Source: Rhodospirillaceae bacterium
GTDB lineage: Bacteria; Pseudomonadota; Gammaproteobacteria; Steroidobacterales; Rariloculaceae
DNA length: 64,000 bases
Assembly (NCBI GenBank): GCA_002718345.1
Contig: PBDA01000023.1
Location: 1 to 64,000 of the forward strand
Direction of reading: 5' to 3'
Part shown: piece by piece, positions 52,262 through 61,902 of the stretch
How the letters are laid out: every line of letters starts with the position of its first letter
Numbering within the stretch: position 1 is the first letter of the stretch
Position numbers and translations under genes: made by a program
The notes under the pieces: generated by a model
Told to the model about the DNA's origin: nothing
Database searches by the model: none
Seen by the model: only the letters and a program-made list of their open reading frames with translations

Positions 52262-52342
52262 GTTAAATTTTTAATACTTTTTGGTAATAGTTCTTAATGG
52301 GAAGCGTACCACCGGTAGTTACATACGATCCAAAAGTTTGCC

Positions 52343-53968
52343 ATGAAAAATAACTTAAATTCATATCTCATTATCTTAGCAATATCCACTCTTACCCTGC
52401 ATACACAAGCATATGCACAGCTATGTTTTTCAAAAGACCTAGCGCTAATAAATGCTCATATATATACGATGGACCAGCAAAACTCCCTTGCTCAATCTGT
52501 ACTTATTAGTGATGGGAAAGTTGTAGCTATAAACCCAGAACTAGAATCATTCAACGAATGTACTGAGATCATTGACTTACAACAGAGAATTGTAATTCCA
52601 GGCCTAATTGACAATCATGTTCACTATATTCGAATTGCAAATCGCCCAGGCTATGACAACCGAGATTTAGAAAGAACAATAACAATTCAGGAGGCGCTAA
52701 ATTCAATCCAAAAGAAAACAGAGGTTGTGCCTGATGGACAATTAATTACCACCATTGGAGGTATTCGTCGAAGCCAATGGCATGAGAAGAGATTCCCTAC
52801 AAGACTGGAATTAGATTATGTGTCGCCCAGAAACCCTGTCTATCTTTCAGAACGAGGATCTGGCCCAGGACGCACTAACACAGCTGGTCGAAATCTTTTA
52901 CGTGAGCTTGGGGTGCCCGTTACAAATGATGGCTCTATTGCAGAGGGGATTGACACAGACATTGCCTATGAGGTGCTCGCTTCAAATATCACTAATGAGG
53001 ATCGCAAACGGCAATTGATCAATGTTGCTGATTACGTTCTATCACTAGGACTTACAACAGTAATGGATATGTCAGGTACAGTACCGGGAGTCGGTTATAT
53101 TGACCAAACAACTGGCTATGATTTTTTTCTTGATTTAGTTCGAAATAATCAACATAAAGTTCGAACAAGGATTTTTTTCCCTGGCTTTGATAGCAATATT
53201 GGATTAAGACAGCTCAGGGGTTTTCTTAACAATAAATGGCAAAATCATGGGCCAGATATGGCAAAAGTTGTTGGAATTGGTGAATGGTCCGTTAGACGTA
53301 ACCTTTTTAGCCAGCAACCCCTGGGACAAACAGCCCGATTAGCTCAAAGACTCATCGCTGAACATGGATGGAGCTATCATCAACATTTACACACACCGGA
53401 GGAAATTAGCGCTCACTTCGATGTCTGGGAAGAGCTGAATCAGGAGTTTGATTTATCAGCCTTACGGTGGACCCCTGGCCATTTGAGCTACATAACCCCT
53501 GAACTGATACAACGTGCGAAAGCAATGGGCCTAGGGCTGGGTGTACATGGACAACGATTTCATAGCGGCGCTCCTGGAGGACCACCTTGGAGGCTGGTGT
53601 TAGATAGCGCATTAGTTGCGGTTGGAGCTGGTTCGGATGGAGCAAGAATAAACTCCTTATCGCCATGGAATATGATCTATTACATGGTCACTGGACAGGA
53701 TATCTCTGGCAACTTGATTAATGATGGACAGCAAATAAGTCGATATGAAGCGGTTTGGCTGTACTCCTCGTACCAACAAGGATGGTTCACAAAAGAAGAT
53801 GATTTACTGGGTGGAATTGGGGAAGGCCGCTTTGCAGATATGGCAGTTTTGAGTGCAGATGTTTTCGATCCAATAGCAGTTCCTGAAGAAGAAATAAGAA
53901 AAATTAGATCTGTGCTTACTATTGTAAATGGTGAAATAGTTTGGGATACGGGAGAAATAGAGCGCTAG
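52343..53968 (+). CDS. Exported amidohydrolase family 3 (YtcJ-like)
   Basis: A 541-residue protein with a signal peptide (ending near YAQ). ALINAHIYTMDQQ is the beta-sandwich lead and PGLIDNHVHYIR near residue 91 gives the metal His-x-His. SYHQHLHTPEEI, WTPGHLSYI and GAGSDGARINSLSPW cover the later metal His and Asp positions. It is full length for the family and shares blocks with the partial gene at 1-762. The enzyme acts in the periplasm on an unknown amide- or carbamate-like substrate. The ribosome-binding site is weak. Confidence 0.9.
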   Translation: MKNNLNSYLIILAISTLTLHTQAYAQLCFSKDLALINAHIYTMDQQNSLAQSVLISDGKVVAINPELESFNECTEIIDLQQRIVIPGLIDNHVHYIRIANRPGYDNRDLERTITIQEALNSIQKKTEVVPDGQLITTIGGIRRSQWHEKRFPTRLELDYVSPRNPVYLSERGSGPGRTNTAGRNLLRELGVPVTNDGSIAEGIDTDIAYEVLASNITNEDRKRQLINVADYVLSLGLTTVMDMSGTVPGVGYIDQTTGYDFFLDLVRNNQHKVRTRIFFPGFDSNIGLRQLRGFLNNKWQNHGPDMAKVVGIGEWSVRRNLFSQQPLGQTARLAQRLIAEHGWSYHQHLHTPEEISAHFDVWEELNQEFDLSALRWTPGHLSYITPELIQRAKAMGLGLGVHGQRFHSGAPGGPPWRLVLDSALVAVGAGSDGARINSLSPWNMIYYMVTGQDISGNLINDGQQISRYEAVWLYSSYQQGWFTKEDDLLGGIGEGRFADMAVLSADVFDPIAVPEEEIRKIRSVLTIVNGEIVWDTGEIER

Positions 53969-53976
53969 CTTTCCTA

Positions 53977-54699
53977 CTAGGTATCCCAACTTTTACACCA
54001 TTTAATCTGCACTCGTTTCCACCATATTCTCACACCAGTTATAAAAAGAACTGTTGGCAGTAATCCAAAAATCACCCACAGGGTTCTTATTCCAAGCCCT
54101 CCAAAGCGACCGAAGTGTAAGTCAACAAGCACTAACAACAAGCCTTCTCCAGGCCTCTTAAAATCAGAAAGGTCTTTATCAAAAACATCAAAAAACCATT
54201 CAAATGGGCCAGGAAAAATAAAGTAGATACCTGTTACTGACCAACCTAATAAAAATAAGAGACTCCAAAATCCAATCACACTATGAAGATGCCAGCTAAA
54301 AAGTCTATGTTGGGAGTGACAAACAAATAAACTTTGTTTCCATTGTCGAACCCCAGGCCACCAAACAAATGCGCCAGTCAAAACCATAATTAAAAATAAT
54401 ATAGCTCCTATACCATTCAGGTCTCGTCCTATATTCCCCGCAAGTAGATTATCGTGAAGGTCCACAAACCACTCTAAAACAATTAGAGTAAGAGGGTATT
54501 CAACATTCTGTAACCCTTCTTTGGGCAAAAACCATCGCGTTAGTTCACGACGAAAAACAACAGCGCTGCCTGAAACGCTAATTACCATTACGTAAAGACC
54601 AAGTACCAAACCAAGCCACAAATGAATTTGATAAATCATCCGACGCAAGGGAACAGTTTGTGGCTGTCTAATCCACCGACTCCAACGAGAAATAGACAT
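53977..54699 (-). CDS. Short PepSY-associated transmembrane protein
   Basis: A 240-residue inner-membrane protein with four hydrophobic helices. IYQIHLWLGLVLGLYVM near residue 23, DLHDNLLAG near 82, SWHLHSVIGFWSLLFLLGW near 138 and DLHFGRFGG near 195 are typical of PepSY_TM proteins, in which paired His residues may bind heme or take part in electron transfer. Family members are often 350-500 residues; this one has the four helices but lacks most of the extracytoplasmic PepSY part. It is 19 bases after the amidase gene on the same strand. Confidence 0.85.
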   Translation of the reverse strand: MSISRWSRWIRQPQTVPLRRMIYQIHLWLGLVLGLYVMVISVSGSAVVFRRELTRWFLPKEGLQNVEYPLTLIVLEWFVDLHDNLLAGNIGRDLNGIGAILFLIMVLTGAFVWWPGVRQWKQSLFVCHSQHRLFSWHLHSVIGFWSLLFLLGWSVTGIYFIFPGPFEWFFDVFDKDLSDFKRPGEGLLLVLVDLHFGRFGGLGIRTLWVIFGLLPTVLFITGVRIWWKRVQIKWCKSWDT

Positions 54700-54718
54700 A
54701 CTCGAAATTTACTGCCTA

Positions 54719-56275
54719 TTAATTTAGAGGCGGCACAGTTAATGGAGGTTTGCGATGTTTAGTATACTGCTCATAAGAATAAGCTAAACGAATTATCTCT
54801 CCGTCCTCATAAGGACGACCCATAAATGTTAATCCGACTGGCAGATTGTCAGTTGTAAATCCTGATGGCACTACAATCGCAGGAACATAAATGAGAAAAG
54901 TATTTAAATGCGGTGCGCCCTTCGTATTAACGTATGGAGGATTAACACCATCTTGAATAAATGTCGGTTGATGTTCGACAGCCTTATAAACAATAGCGCT
55001 TAAGTCATTATCAGCCATTACTTTAAGCAAGTTATGCATTAACTGCTCACGCGCCAAAAGATAATCATAGTGAGTAGATGCATCCATTTCCCTTGAAAAC
55101 CGGGCCTGAGCATATTGAGTAATTTCTCCGAACATTGGATCCGCAAGCATAGTTTCTAACGATGCAAAGGGTTGATTAGCACTTCGGCTGAAATATTCTC
55201 TGAACGATTCCTCTCCAGCAGTTGGATTAGAACTACGCTTATTAAGCAATTCTTTTAAATCAGGAATCACTATAGGGTCAATGATAACTGCTCCCGCTTC
55301 CCTTAGTTCTGTAACAGACCTTTGGAATACCACATCTACTTTCAAAAAATCCTCAGATAAAGGTTCAGAATTAACCCCTATTGATTCACGTAAGATTCCA
55401 ATTCGTGCTCCACTTAAGCCTTCTGCATCTAGAAAACGCCGATAAGACCCTGAAAAATTCCCTATACCATGAGCTGTGAGAGGATCTTCTGGGTCATACC
55501 CAACCATCACATCTAAGAGTGTCACAAGATCCTCAACTGTACGAGCCATTGGACCTAGTTGACCAGCAAGCTGAGGCCACCCGGCAAAAACTCCAGCACG
55601 ACTGATAAGTCCTGCGCTCGAACGCATTCCAACAATGCTATTCCAGGCAGATGGACGACGAATGGATGCAAAACCTTCTTGACCTACTGCTAACGTAGAA
55701 AAATTGGCTGCAACACTCGCTGCTGAACCACCCGAGGATCCTCCAGAAGTTCTCTGTAGTCCATAAGGATTCCGCGTTGAACCAAAAAGTGAACCATGCG
55801 TGTCCCCACCTGCAAGCTCACCAAGAGTCACCTTTGCCAGAATAATTGCGCCAGCTGATTTTAATTTTTCAGTCACAAAAGCATCTCTATCTGGGAAATA
55901 TCCTCTGAAAAGATCAGACCCTAAAGTGGTTGGCAGGCCCATTACATCCATCTGATCCTTAAGAACAACAGGAATACCGTGGAGAGGCCCTACAAATCCA
56001 GAAAGACGAAAAACCTCATCAATTTTATCTGCCTCTTCAAGTGCTCTATCATTCATGGAAAGGATGGCATTAATTTCTGGCCCTTGCTGATCATATGCCT
56101 CAATCCGGTCAAGGTAAGCTTGGACTAGTTCTCTCGCTGTGAGAGAACCTGAAGCATAAGCCGTATGTATCTCAGAAATAGTTGTTTCAATTATTTCAAA
56201 TTGCGTTTGACTAAAAGCAATTGCAGGCAAAAACAACAGGCTCAAAAAAAACAAGGTCCTCAAAACATGCTCCAA
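54719..56275 (-). CDS. Exported amidase (amidase-signature family)
   Basis: A 518-residue protein with a signal peptide (to about AFSQ, residue 22). The catalytic triad of the amidase-signature fold is visible as Lys in GIPVVLKDQMD near residue 112, cis-Ser in RTSGGSSGGSAAS near 178 and the nucleophile Ser in GQEGFASIRRPSAW near 208. In most members this last block is GTDTGGSIRIPA, so the glycine-rich oxyanion loop is altered. The start is TTG: either 56275 or, with GGAG at better spacing, 56263. The product likely releases ammonia from an amide in the periplasm. Confidence 0.9.
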   Translation of the reverse strand: MEHVLRTLFFLSLLFLPAIAFSQTQFEIIETTISEIHTAYASGSLTARELVQAYLDRIEAYDQQGPEINAILSMNDRALEEADKIDEVFRLSGFVGPLHGIPVVLKDQMDVMGLPTTLGSDLFRGYFPDRDAFVTEKLKSAGAIILAKVTLGELAGGDTHGSLFGSTRNPYGLQRTSGGSSGGSAASVAANFSTLAVGQEGFASIRRPSAWNSIVGMRSSAGLISRAGVFAGWPQLAGQLGPMARTVEDLVTLLDVMVGYDPEDPLTAHGIGNFSGSYRRFLDAEGLSGARIGILRESIGVNSEPLSEDFLKVDVVFQRSVTELREAGAVIIDPIVIPDLKELLNKRSSNPTAGEESFREYFSRSANQPFASLETMLADPMFGEITQYAQARFSREMDASTHYDYLLAREQLMHNLLKVMADNDLSAIVYKAVEHQPTFIQDGVNPPYVNTKGAPHLNTFLIYVPAIVVPSGFTTDNLPVGLTFMGRPYEDGEIIRLAYSYEQYTKHRKPPLTVPPLN

Positions 56276-56405
56276 TCCAATTTATGCGTAAAAGATAATT
56301 TACACTAGATTTTAACTGTTTTTACTCTGAACGGCTTTTTTAGGTTGACACAAATGAACCTCTAGTAGATCGTAAACAATTAGCCAATTTTTCGAAGGAA
56401 AATTC

Positions 56406-57419
56406 ATGTCTAGACGACATTTTCTTAAAACTTCCGCCCTGCTGGGTGCAACTGGATTAGCGTTGCGGTTGGGGCCTGCAGACAGTCAAAATTCTCCCAA
56501 CTCAAACACCGTCGGTGAGCCGATTCACATTCGCATGGGAGGGTATGGTCCACCAACAACCAGTTTTAGTCTTGGCCTAAAAATTATAGGTGACAGACTG
56601 GAAGAGCAGTTTGGAGACGAGGTTAACGTAAACTACATCTATAACGTTATGGAATTGGGGTATGCCGGCCAAGATCTAAGATGGCTAGTGGATTCTGGCG
56701 TGCTTACGGTTGGGTACATGAGCATCTCTGATACACCTGAGCTTGAACTTGCTGCTCTACCCTTTTTATTTCCTGACACTACTACTGCTCGCGCGACAAT
56801 GGATGGTCCACTCGGACAAGCGGCAGCAAAAAGTCTTGAGTCAATTACCAATTACCGTGTTATTGGTTTTTTTGAAAACGGATTTAGACACATATCTAAT
56901 AATGTTAGAGCTGTTAGAACATTAGAAGATCTGCGCGGACTAAAAATTCGTGTTCGAAGTACAGAACAGATATCAACCTTTGAATTACTAGGTGTTGATC
57001 CACAAGTAGTTGAATTATCAGCAGCGGTTAGAGAAATCGAGCGAGGCTCTCTGGATGGCCAAGAAAATCCTTTTGCTAATACGATTACTTACAATATCTA
57101 CCCACATCAACGTTTCTACACAGCAACCTTTCATTCCTACTTATCTCGTCCGATTTTTGTACATGCTCCATCTTTTGATGCCTGGCCATCAAACATTCAG
57201 GCTAGTGTGATGGAAGCAGCAACAGAAGCTGTTCATTTTCAGCGAGCATTGCATGATCAAGAAGAAGAAGAAGCTCAGACCATCATACGAGAAGCCGGTG
57301 GGGAAATACTAGAACTCTCATCCACAGCCAGGGAGGAGTTTATAGCTGCAGTTGCACCGTTGTACGAGGAAGCCCAAACTCGATATTCACAAGAATTACT
57401 AGACATGGTGGGCTTATAG
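56406..57419 (+). CDS. TRAP binding protein (DctP family) with Tat signal, orphan
   Basis: A 337-residue binding protein. MSRRHFLKTSALLGATGLA is a twin-arginine signal, implying folding or cofactor loading before export. GLKIRVRSTE near residue 177 contains the canonical carboxylate-binding Arg, and ERGSLDGQENPF near 215 is the usual DctP block. No DctQ or DctM gene is adjacent, so it must work with permeases encoded elsewhere. It is clearly not of the CxC group of the two complete systems in this window. GAAGG precedes the ATG. Confidence 0.91.
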   Translation: MSRRHFLKTSALLGATGLALRLGPADSQNSPNSNTVGEPIHIRMGGYGPPTTSFSLGLKIIGDRLEEQFGDEVNVNYIYNVMELGYAGQDLRWLVDSGVLTVGYMSISDTPELELAALPFLFPDTTTARATMDGPLGQAAAKSLESITNYRVIGFFENGFRHISNNVRAVRTLEDLRGLKIRVRSTEQISTFELLGVDPQVVELSAAVREIERGSLDGQENPFANTITYNIYPHQRFYTATFHSYLSRPIFVHAPSFDAWPSNIQASVMEAATEAVHFQRALHDQEEEEAQTIIREAGGEILELSSTAREEFIAAVAPLYEEAQTRYSQELLDMVGL

Positions 57420-58076
57420 ATCAAACCTAGTCATAAGCTTGTCGTCTACCCAGACAGAAAAACGCTCCCAATAGCTGGGCAAACCCCCGCATGGATGCGT
57501 CACTTCTACCACTAGCCCGGTCTGACTCCTCCTCAGCGACATGGAATCTTCCTTGATACGAGTAATCAAACCTGTTTGTGTCCGGTAAATATAAAAAACA
57601 CTTGTTGTATCAATATCATTAAAGGTTGATGACCCATAAGTAGCATCAATAAGGAAGTTAAAAGCTCCCATTGATTTTGAGAGCCTCCCTATATCAAAAA
57701 ACGTATCTTTTTTGAGATCATGAGCGAGAATAGGTCTAAAATTCTGCTCATTAGTTGATCGGTAACGGCCTTCAAATCTATCCAAACGATACTGTGAATC
57801 CAAGCCTAATGCGAGTGCCCAATACTTCCATTTTATAAATTCAGCATCAAGGCGCCATTGATCACCTATTACTTGAAATTGCTCTTCTACACAAAAATCC
57901 CCAGTCCGCAATTTAGCAAGATAATGCTGATCATCAATCATGCTAAAACGCAGATCAGCTACTAATGACTCTGACGTCAAAGAGGAATAGGTATAAACCG
58001 ACGCAGACAAAAGAGCTATACATGAAATACCCAAAAGTAATATCACTACTATGGATGTGTTAATAAATCGTTTCAT
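57414..58076 (-). CDS. Conserved-looking membrane-anchored hypothetical protein
   Basis: I do not recognise this 220-residue protein with certainty. It has one N-terminal membrane helix (about residues 8-28), which would leave the rest in the periplasm. The remaining sequence is mixed beta-rich, with EEQFQVIGDQWRLDAEFIKW and GLDSQYRLDRFEGRYRS as the most distinct blocks. Two Cys (FCVEEQ and HPCGG) could pair. The gene is convergent with the TRAP binding-protein gene and the two 3' ends overlap by six bases. Confidence 0.7.
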   Translation of the reverse strand: MKRFINTSIVVILLLGISCIALLSASVYTYSSLTSESLVADLRFSMIDDQHYLAKLRTGDFCVEEQFQVIGDQWRLDAEFIKWKYWALALGLDSQYRLDRFEGRYRSTNEQNFRPILAHDLKKDTFFDIGRLSKSMGAFNFLIDATYGSSTFNDIDTTSVFYIYRTQTGLITRIKEDSMSLRRSQTGLVVEVTHPCGGLPSYWERFSVWVDDKLMTRFDL

Positions 58077-58312
58077 TGAAACTCTAGGCTGTCACTTTGT
58101 TAGTCTGGTGTCCAGCATTAATAGAATTTGCTACATGAGATATTGGAAGTTCTAATTTATGGAGCATAGAATGGGCCATAACAAGAATTAACACATTCCT
58201 TCAGTAAGTACACATAAATTCTTTAATTGAACTTGTATTACCAGAGAGTTTTAATTTAACTAAACAAAACTGATTGCTGATTGTGTTTATAAACCTTAAA
58301 AGGAGTCACTTA

Positions 58313-59944
58313 ATGTTGTGCTTAAGAAAATCTTTTATCAGCATAACCTGCATATTAGCTTTCATAGCTGGGTGCAGTAACTTAACTCAACCTCCGTTAA
58401 CTGCAAGTGATGTAAGTCTGACAAAAAACCCCAATCCTGCAGTGCCGCTTGCAGCAGTAATGAGAGTGACTACTGATGTGCCAACCAAACTAACTCTAAA
58501 TGTTAGTCACGGAGAAGAAAGCTGGAGCGTCACGCCAAATGCAGATATAAAACTTAGTCACGAGGTACCAGTTTTAGGACTAAAATCCGATAGAGTCTAT
58601 AGCATAGTAGCTGTACTTGAAGATATGGACGGGCGTACTGTTGAAACATCAGCCCAAGAATTTCAAACGCCTCCACTTCCTGACACATTTCCAACACCTG
58701 TAGTTACTGCTTTTGACACTTCTCGCATGGAACCAGGAGTTACGCTTTTCAATATTAATGGGCGTTGGGAGGCCAATGGAAATGCTACGCTTCAGAACCT
58801 CCCTGCTGTAGTTGTAGACGACCAAGGCGAGTTCATCTGGTACTACATCCCTGACGGCCATCGCGTCCATGATGTGCGTAGACTAAATAATGGAAATTTT
58901 GCGTACACGGTCTTACCTGGTCATAACCAACTCATTGAGATAGATATGTTAGGTAACATCCAGAGAAGATTTCATATGACCGGCGTGGCAAATGAGCTAA
59001 TTGAAGGAAGCATAGCCGTTGAAACGGACTCATTGCATCATGACTACGTTGAACTACCCAACGGAAATCTACTTTTAATGAGCTCAGAGTCCCGCGTTAT
59101 TGAAGACTGGTTAAGCAGTGAAACTGATCCAGAGGCGCCACGTGCACCAGCGAACGTTATCGGTGATGTGATTGTAGAAGTTACTCAGAATGGAGAAATA
59201 GTAAACGAATGGAAGCTATTTGATATTTTGGATCCCTATCGCATTGGCTATAACTCAACTAGCGAGAATTTTTGGAGAAACCACTATGGAGAGGAGGCAA
59301 AAAGTAAAGACTGGACACATGGTAATGCGATAATTTATGAAGAAAATGATAATTCATTTGTGATGTCTGTCCCGTACCAAGATGCTGTCATCAAGGTAAG
59401 CATGGACACTGGTGAACTTGTATGGATCCTTGGCAATCATGATAACTGGAAAGAACCATGGAGTGACAAGCTACTTAACCCTGTAGGAGACGTTGAGTGG
59501 TCCTACAAGCACCATGCAATCACACACACTGAAAATGGAACTTATCTCCTTTTTGATAATGGTGCTGCGCGCTCAAGTCCATACGACGACAAGATGTCCT
59601 TAGCAGATAGTTATAGTCGAGCCGTTGAATATGTCGTCAATGAACAAGCTATGGAAGTCAGCCAACCTTGGGTCTATGGCCCTAATCAGGAGCAATTCTA
59701 TGCGCGTTATTTAGGGGATGTCGACTGGCATGAAACAAGTAATACTGTTCTTATTAATGTGGGTGGAGCTGAAACGGACCTCGAAGGAGTAAACGTTGTA
59801 CCTTCAGAAGCTAGACGCTGGGCACAAATCATGGAAGTAACTCACACTACTGAACCAGAAAAAATATGGGAACTGCGCTTACAAGAAAATGAAATGGGTT
59901 GGTCAATCTATCGTGCTGAGAGAATTGCAAGTCTCTATCCGTAA
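58313..59944 (+). CDS. Arylsulfotransferase-family (AssT-like) lipoprotein
   Basis: With the start at ATG 58313, chosen because AAGGAG lies at correct spacing (a longer reading from 58274 has no such site), the 543-residue protein has a lipobox (AFIAGCSN, Cys near 22). An N-terminal Ig-like strand domain precedes a six-bladed propeller. His residues match AssT active-site positions: HHDYVELPNGNLL near 242, DWTHGNAIIYE near 335 and KHHAITHTENGTYLLFDNG near 395. AssT moves sulfate between phenolic esters in the periplasm without PAPS, but the acceptor here is unknown. Confidence 0.88.
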   Translation: MLCLRKSFISITCILAFIAGCSNLTQPPLTASDVSLTKNPNPAVPLAAVMRVTTDVPTKLTLNVSHGEESWSVTPNADIKLSHEVPVLGLKSDRVYSIVAVLEDMDGRTVETSAQEFQTPPLPDTFPTPVVTAFDTSRMEPGVTLFNINGRWEANGNATLQNLPAVVVDDQGEFIWYYIPDGHRVHDVRRLNNGNFAYTVLPGHNQLIEIDMLGNIQRRFHMTGVANELIEGSIAVETDSLHHDYVELPNGNLLLMSSESRVIEDWLSSETDPEAPRAPANVIGDVIVEVTQNGEIVNEWKLFDILDPYRIGYNSTSENFWRNHYGEEAKSKDWTHGNAIIYEENDNSFVMSVPYQDAVIKVSMDTGELVWILGNHDNWKEPWSDKLLNPVGDVEWSYKHHAITHTENGTYLLFDNGAARSSPYDDKMSLADSYSRAVEYVVNEQAMEVSQPWVYGPNQEQFYARYLGDVDWHETSNTVLINVGGAETDLEGVNVVPSEARRWAQIMEVTHTTEPEKIWELRLQENEMGWSIYRAERIASLYP

Positions 59945-59982
59945 CATTCATAACCGAGTCTGATTGAAAGGAAATACGAGCA

Positions 59983-61014
59983 ATGCACGCCAAAAAAATC
60001 ATTGGAATTCTGGCATTAATTATGTATCCCCTTTCAGGACTATCTCATCACAGTGTTGCTGCTAATTTTGATCAGACTATTACAGTGGAAATTGAAGGCA
60101 CTATTACTGGAATTTATTGGCAAAATCCACATGTCCTATTTACCCTGACACCCACAGATGAAAACCGTGGGACAGAATGGAGCCTTGAAACCCATTCGCT
60201 AAGCATTATGAAAAGAATGGATGTTTCAGAACCTTTTGTACAGATAGGTGATGAAATTAAAGCAGCAGGCTGGCCCGCAAGACAAGGTCAAGGTCTGTTT
60301 GTCAATAACATGTTACTTCCTGCGGGCAAAGAGTTTGTTTTTAGATTTGGTGCAGAACCAGCAGAATTACGCTGGTCTGATCAATTATGGGGAACAAATG
60401 AACGTTGGTTTGCTGAGTCTGGAGATTCCTCTGCCGAGGAAAGAGGAATCTTTCGTGTTTGGAGCACTACACTAGCTGGAGGAAAGGGTTTTTTTTGGCT
60501 ACCTGAATACCCTCTGACAGAGGAAGCAATAGCTAGAAAGGACACCTTCAACGCACTTACAGATAACCCTTTACTTGATTGTGCACTAAAAGGAATGCCA
60601 ACAATCATGAGCGCTCCTTACCCAATTGAATTTATAGATAGAGGAAAAACCATTGAACTCAGAATAGAAGAATACGATCTGGTTAGAACAATCCATATGG
60701 ATGGACAAACAATTACCAATCCAGAACATTCCCTGCTTGGGTATTCGACAGGTAGGTGGGACAATCAAACACTGATTGTTGAGACTAATGCTTCTAATTG
60801 GGGATATTTTAGAGGCACGGGCGAATACCCGCTCAGTGAAGATAGTGAGTTTATAGAACGATTTTCGCCAACAGATAATGGCAGTAGACTTCAATACGAA
60901 TTAACAGTAATTGATCCCACAGTCTTTACAGAACCTCTTGTTTTAGTAAAAAGCTGGATATGGCTGCCAGATGTAACAATTGACCCCTATGATTGCATCT
61001 CTCAATACCCATAG
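59983..61014 (+). CDS. DUF6152 exported protein, long form
   Basis: A 343-residue protein with a signal peptide (about 1-21) and mature start SHHSVAANF. The DUF6152 domain spans about 22-130 (EGTITGIYWQNPHVLFTLTP, GDEIKAAGWPARQGQG). A C-terminal extension of 200 residues has no recognised domain; WIWLPDVTIDPYDC near the end is notable. It is 38 bases after the AssT-like gene and on the same strand, so the two probably form an operon. The function is unknown. AAAGGAAA precedes the ATG. Confidence 0.83.
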   Translation: MHAKKIIGILALIMYPLSGLSHHSVAANFDQTITVEIEGTITGIYWQNPHVLFTLTPTDENRGTEWSLETHSLSIMKRMDVSEPFVQIGDEIKAAGWPARQGQGLFVNNMLLPAGKEFVFRFGAEPAELRWSDQLWGTNERWFAESGDSSAEERGIFRVWSTTLAGGKGFFWLPEYPLTEEAIARKDTFNALTDNPLLDCALKGMPTIMSAPYPIEFIDRGKTIELRIEEYDLVRTIHMDGQTITNPEHSLLGYSTGRWDNQTLIVETNASNWGYFRGTGEYPLSEDSEFIERFSPTDNGSRLQYELTVIDPTVFTEPLVLVKSWIWLPDVTIDPYDCISQYP

Positions 61015-61057
61015 CCTAAATTTGTAACTTTTAACTCACCATATGAAGATTTGAATG

Positions 61058-61810
61058 CTAACGCGCAGTCCAACCTCCATCGATCTTTAAACTGGCACCA
61101 GTCATCAATGAAGAATCTGTTGAAGCTAGAAACATGACCGCAGAAACAACTTCCCTAAGCTGACCAATTCTACCCATAGGAATACAGTCCAGTGCCCATT
61201 GCTTGAACTCTTTGTCTTCAAACATTGGTTCTGTCATTGGCGTGTCAATAAAAGTAGGGGCAACACTATTTACTCGAATGCCCTGTGGAGCAAGTTCTAC
61301 TCCCAGTGCTTTAGTAAGACCTTCTACAGCATGCTTTGTCATGCAATATGCAGTTCGGTTCTGCGCTCCAATATGGCCCATTTGAGAAGACATGTTAATT
61401 ATTGAGCCGCCTTTATTAGATCTTGACATCACTTTCACAGCACTTTGTGCTGTAAGAAACAGCGCACGCACATTTAACGCAATCATCTCATCAAGTGTTT
61501 TCTCTTGAAGATCAACAAATGGCTGTGGTGCGTTCATACCTGCATTATTAAAAAGAATGTCTAGGCAATTAAGCTTTTCTACCCTTTCTCTAAAAGAGTT
61601 TTTGCTGATGTCCTCTACCCAGATCTCTATGCCATTCCCTGATTTTTCCGCAAGCAACTTCAAGTCATTTTGACTTCTTGCCACTGCGATAACATGGGCA
61701 CCTGCCTGGACCATCGCTTCTGCACATGCCGCACCAATTCCTCGGCTTGCTCCGGTTATTAAAGCAACACGACCAGATAGATTCCATGTTGTAGTTCTAT
61801 TTTCATTCAT
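61058..61810 (-). CDS. SDR-family oxidoreductase
   Basis: A 250-residue classical SDR with [18 protein letters not shown] (NAD(P) site), [10 protein letters not shown] near 86, catalytic Ser in NMSSQMGH, Tyr-x-x-x-Lys as YCMTK near 152 and the end [10 protein letters not shown] strong AAGGAG precedes the ATG. It is divergent from the HisD-family gene at 61903 across 92 bp, suggesting shared control. Substrates could be a diol or hydroxy acid, but this is not decided. Confidence 0.93.
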   Translation of the reverse strand: MNENRTTTWNLSGRVALITGASRGIGAACAEAMVQAGAHVIAVARSQNDLKLLAEKSGNGIEIWVEDISKNSFRERVEKLNCLDILFNNAGMNAPQPFVDLQEKTLDEMIALNVRALFLTAQSAVKVMSRSNKGGSIINMSSQMGHIGAQNRTAYCMTKHAVEGLTKALGVELAPQGIRVNSVAPTFIDTPMTEPMFEDKEFKQWALDCIPMGRIGQLREVVSAVMFLASTDSSLMTGASLKIDGGWTAR

Positions 61811-61902
61811 TTGGTATCTCCTTCAATCAACATAGAAAACAGGATTGCAGTACAAGTCAACATTACCTAGCATGTGTTTGCCTCAGAACTTGGAGAACAA
61901 AC

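Noticed and set aside
56340-56372. Promoter with TTGACA upstream of the Tat-DctP gene
   Set aside because: The -35 word is perfect but the best -10 (TAGATC) has only 15-base spacing; not strong enough to list.
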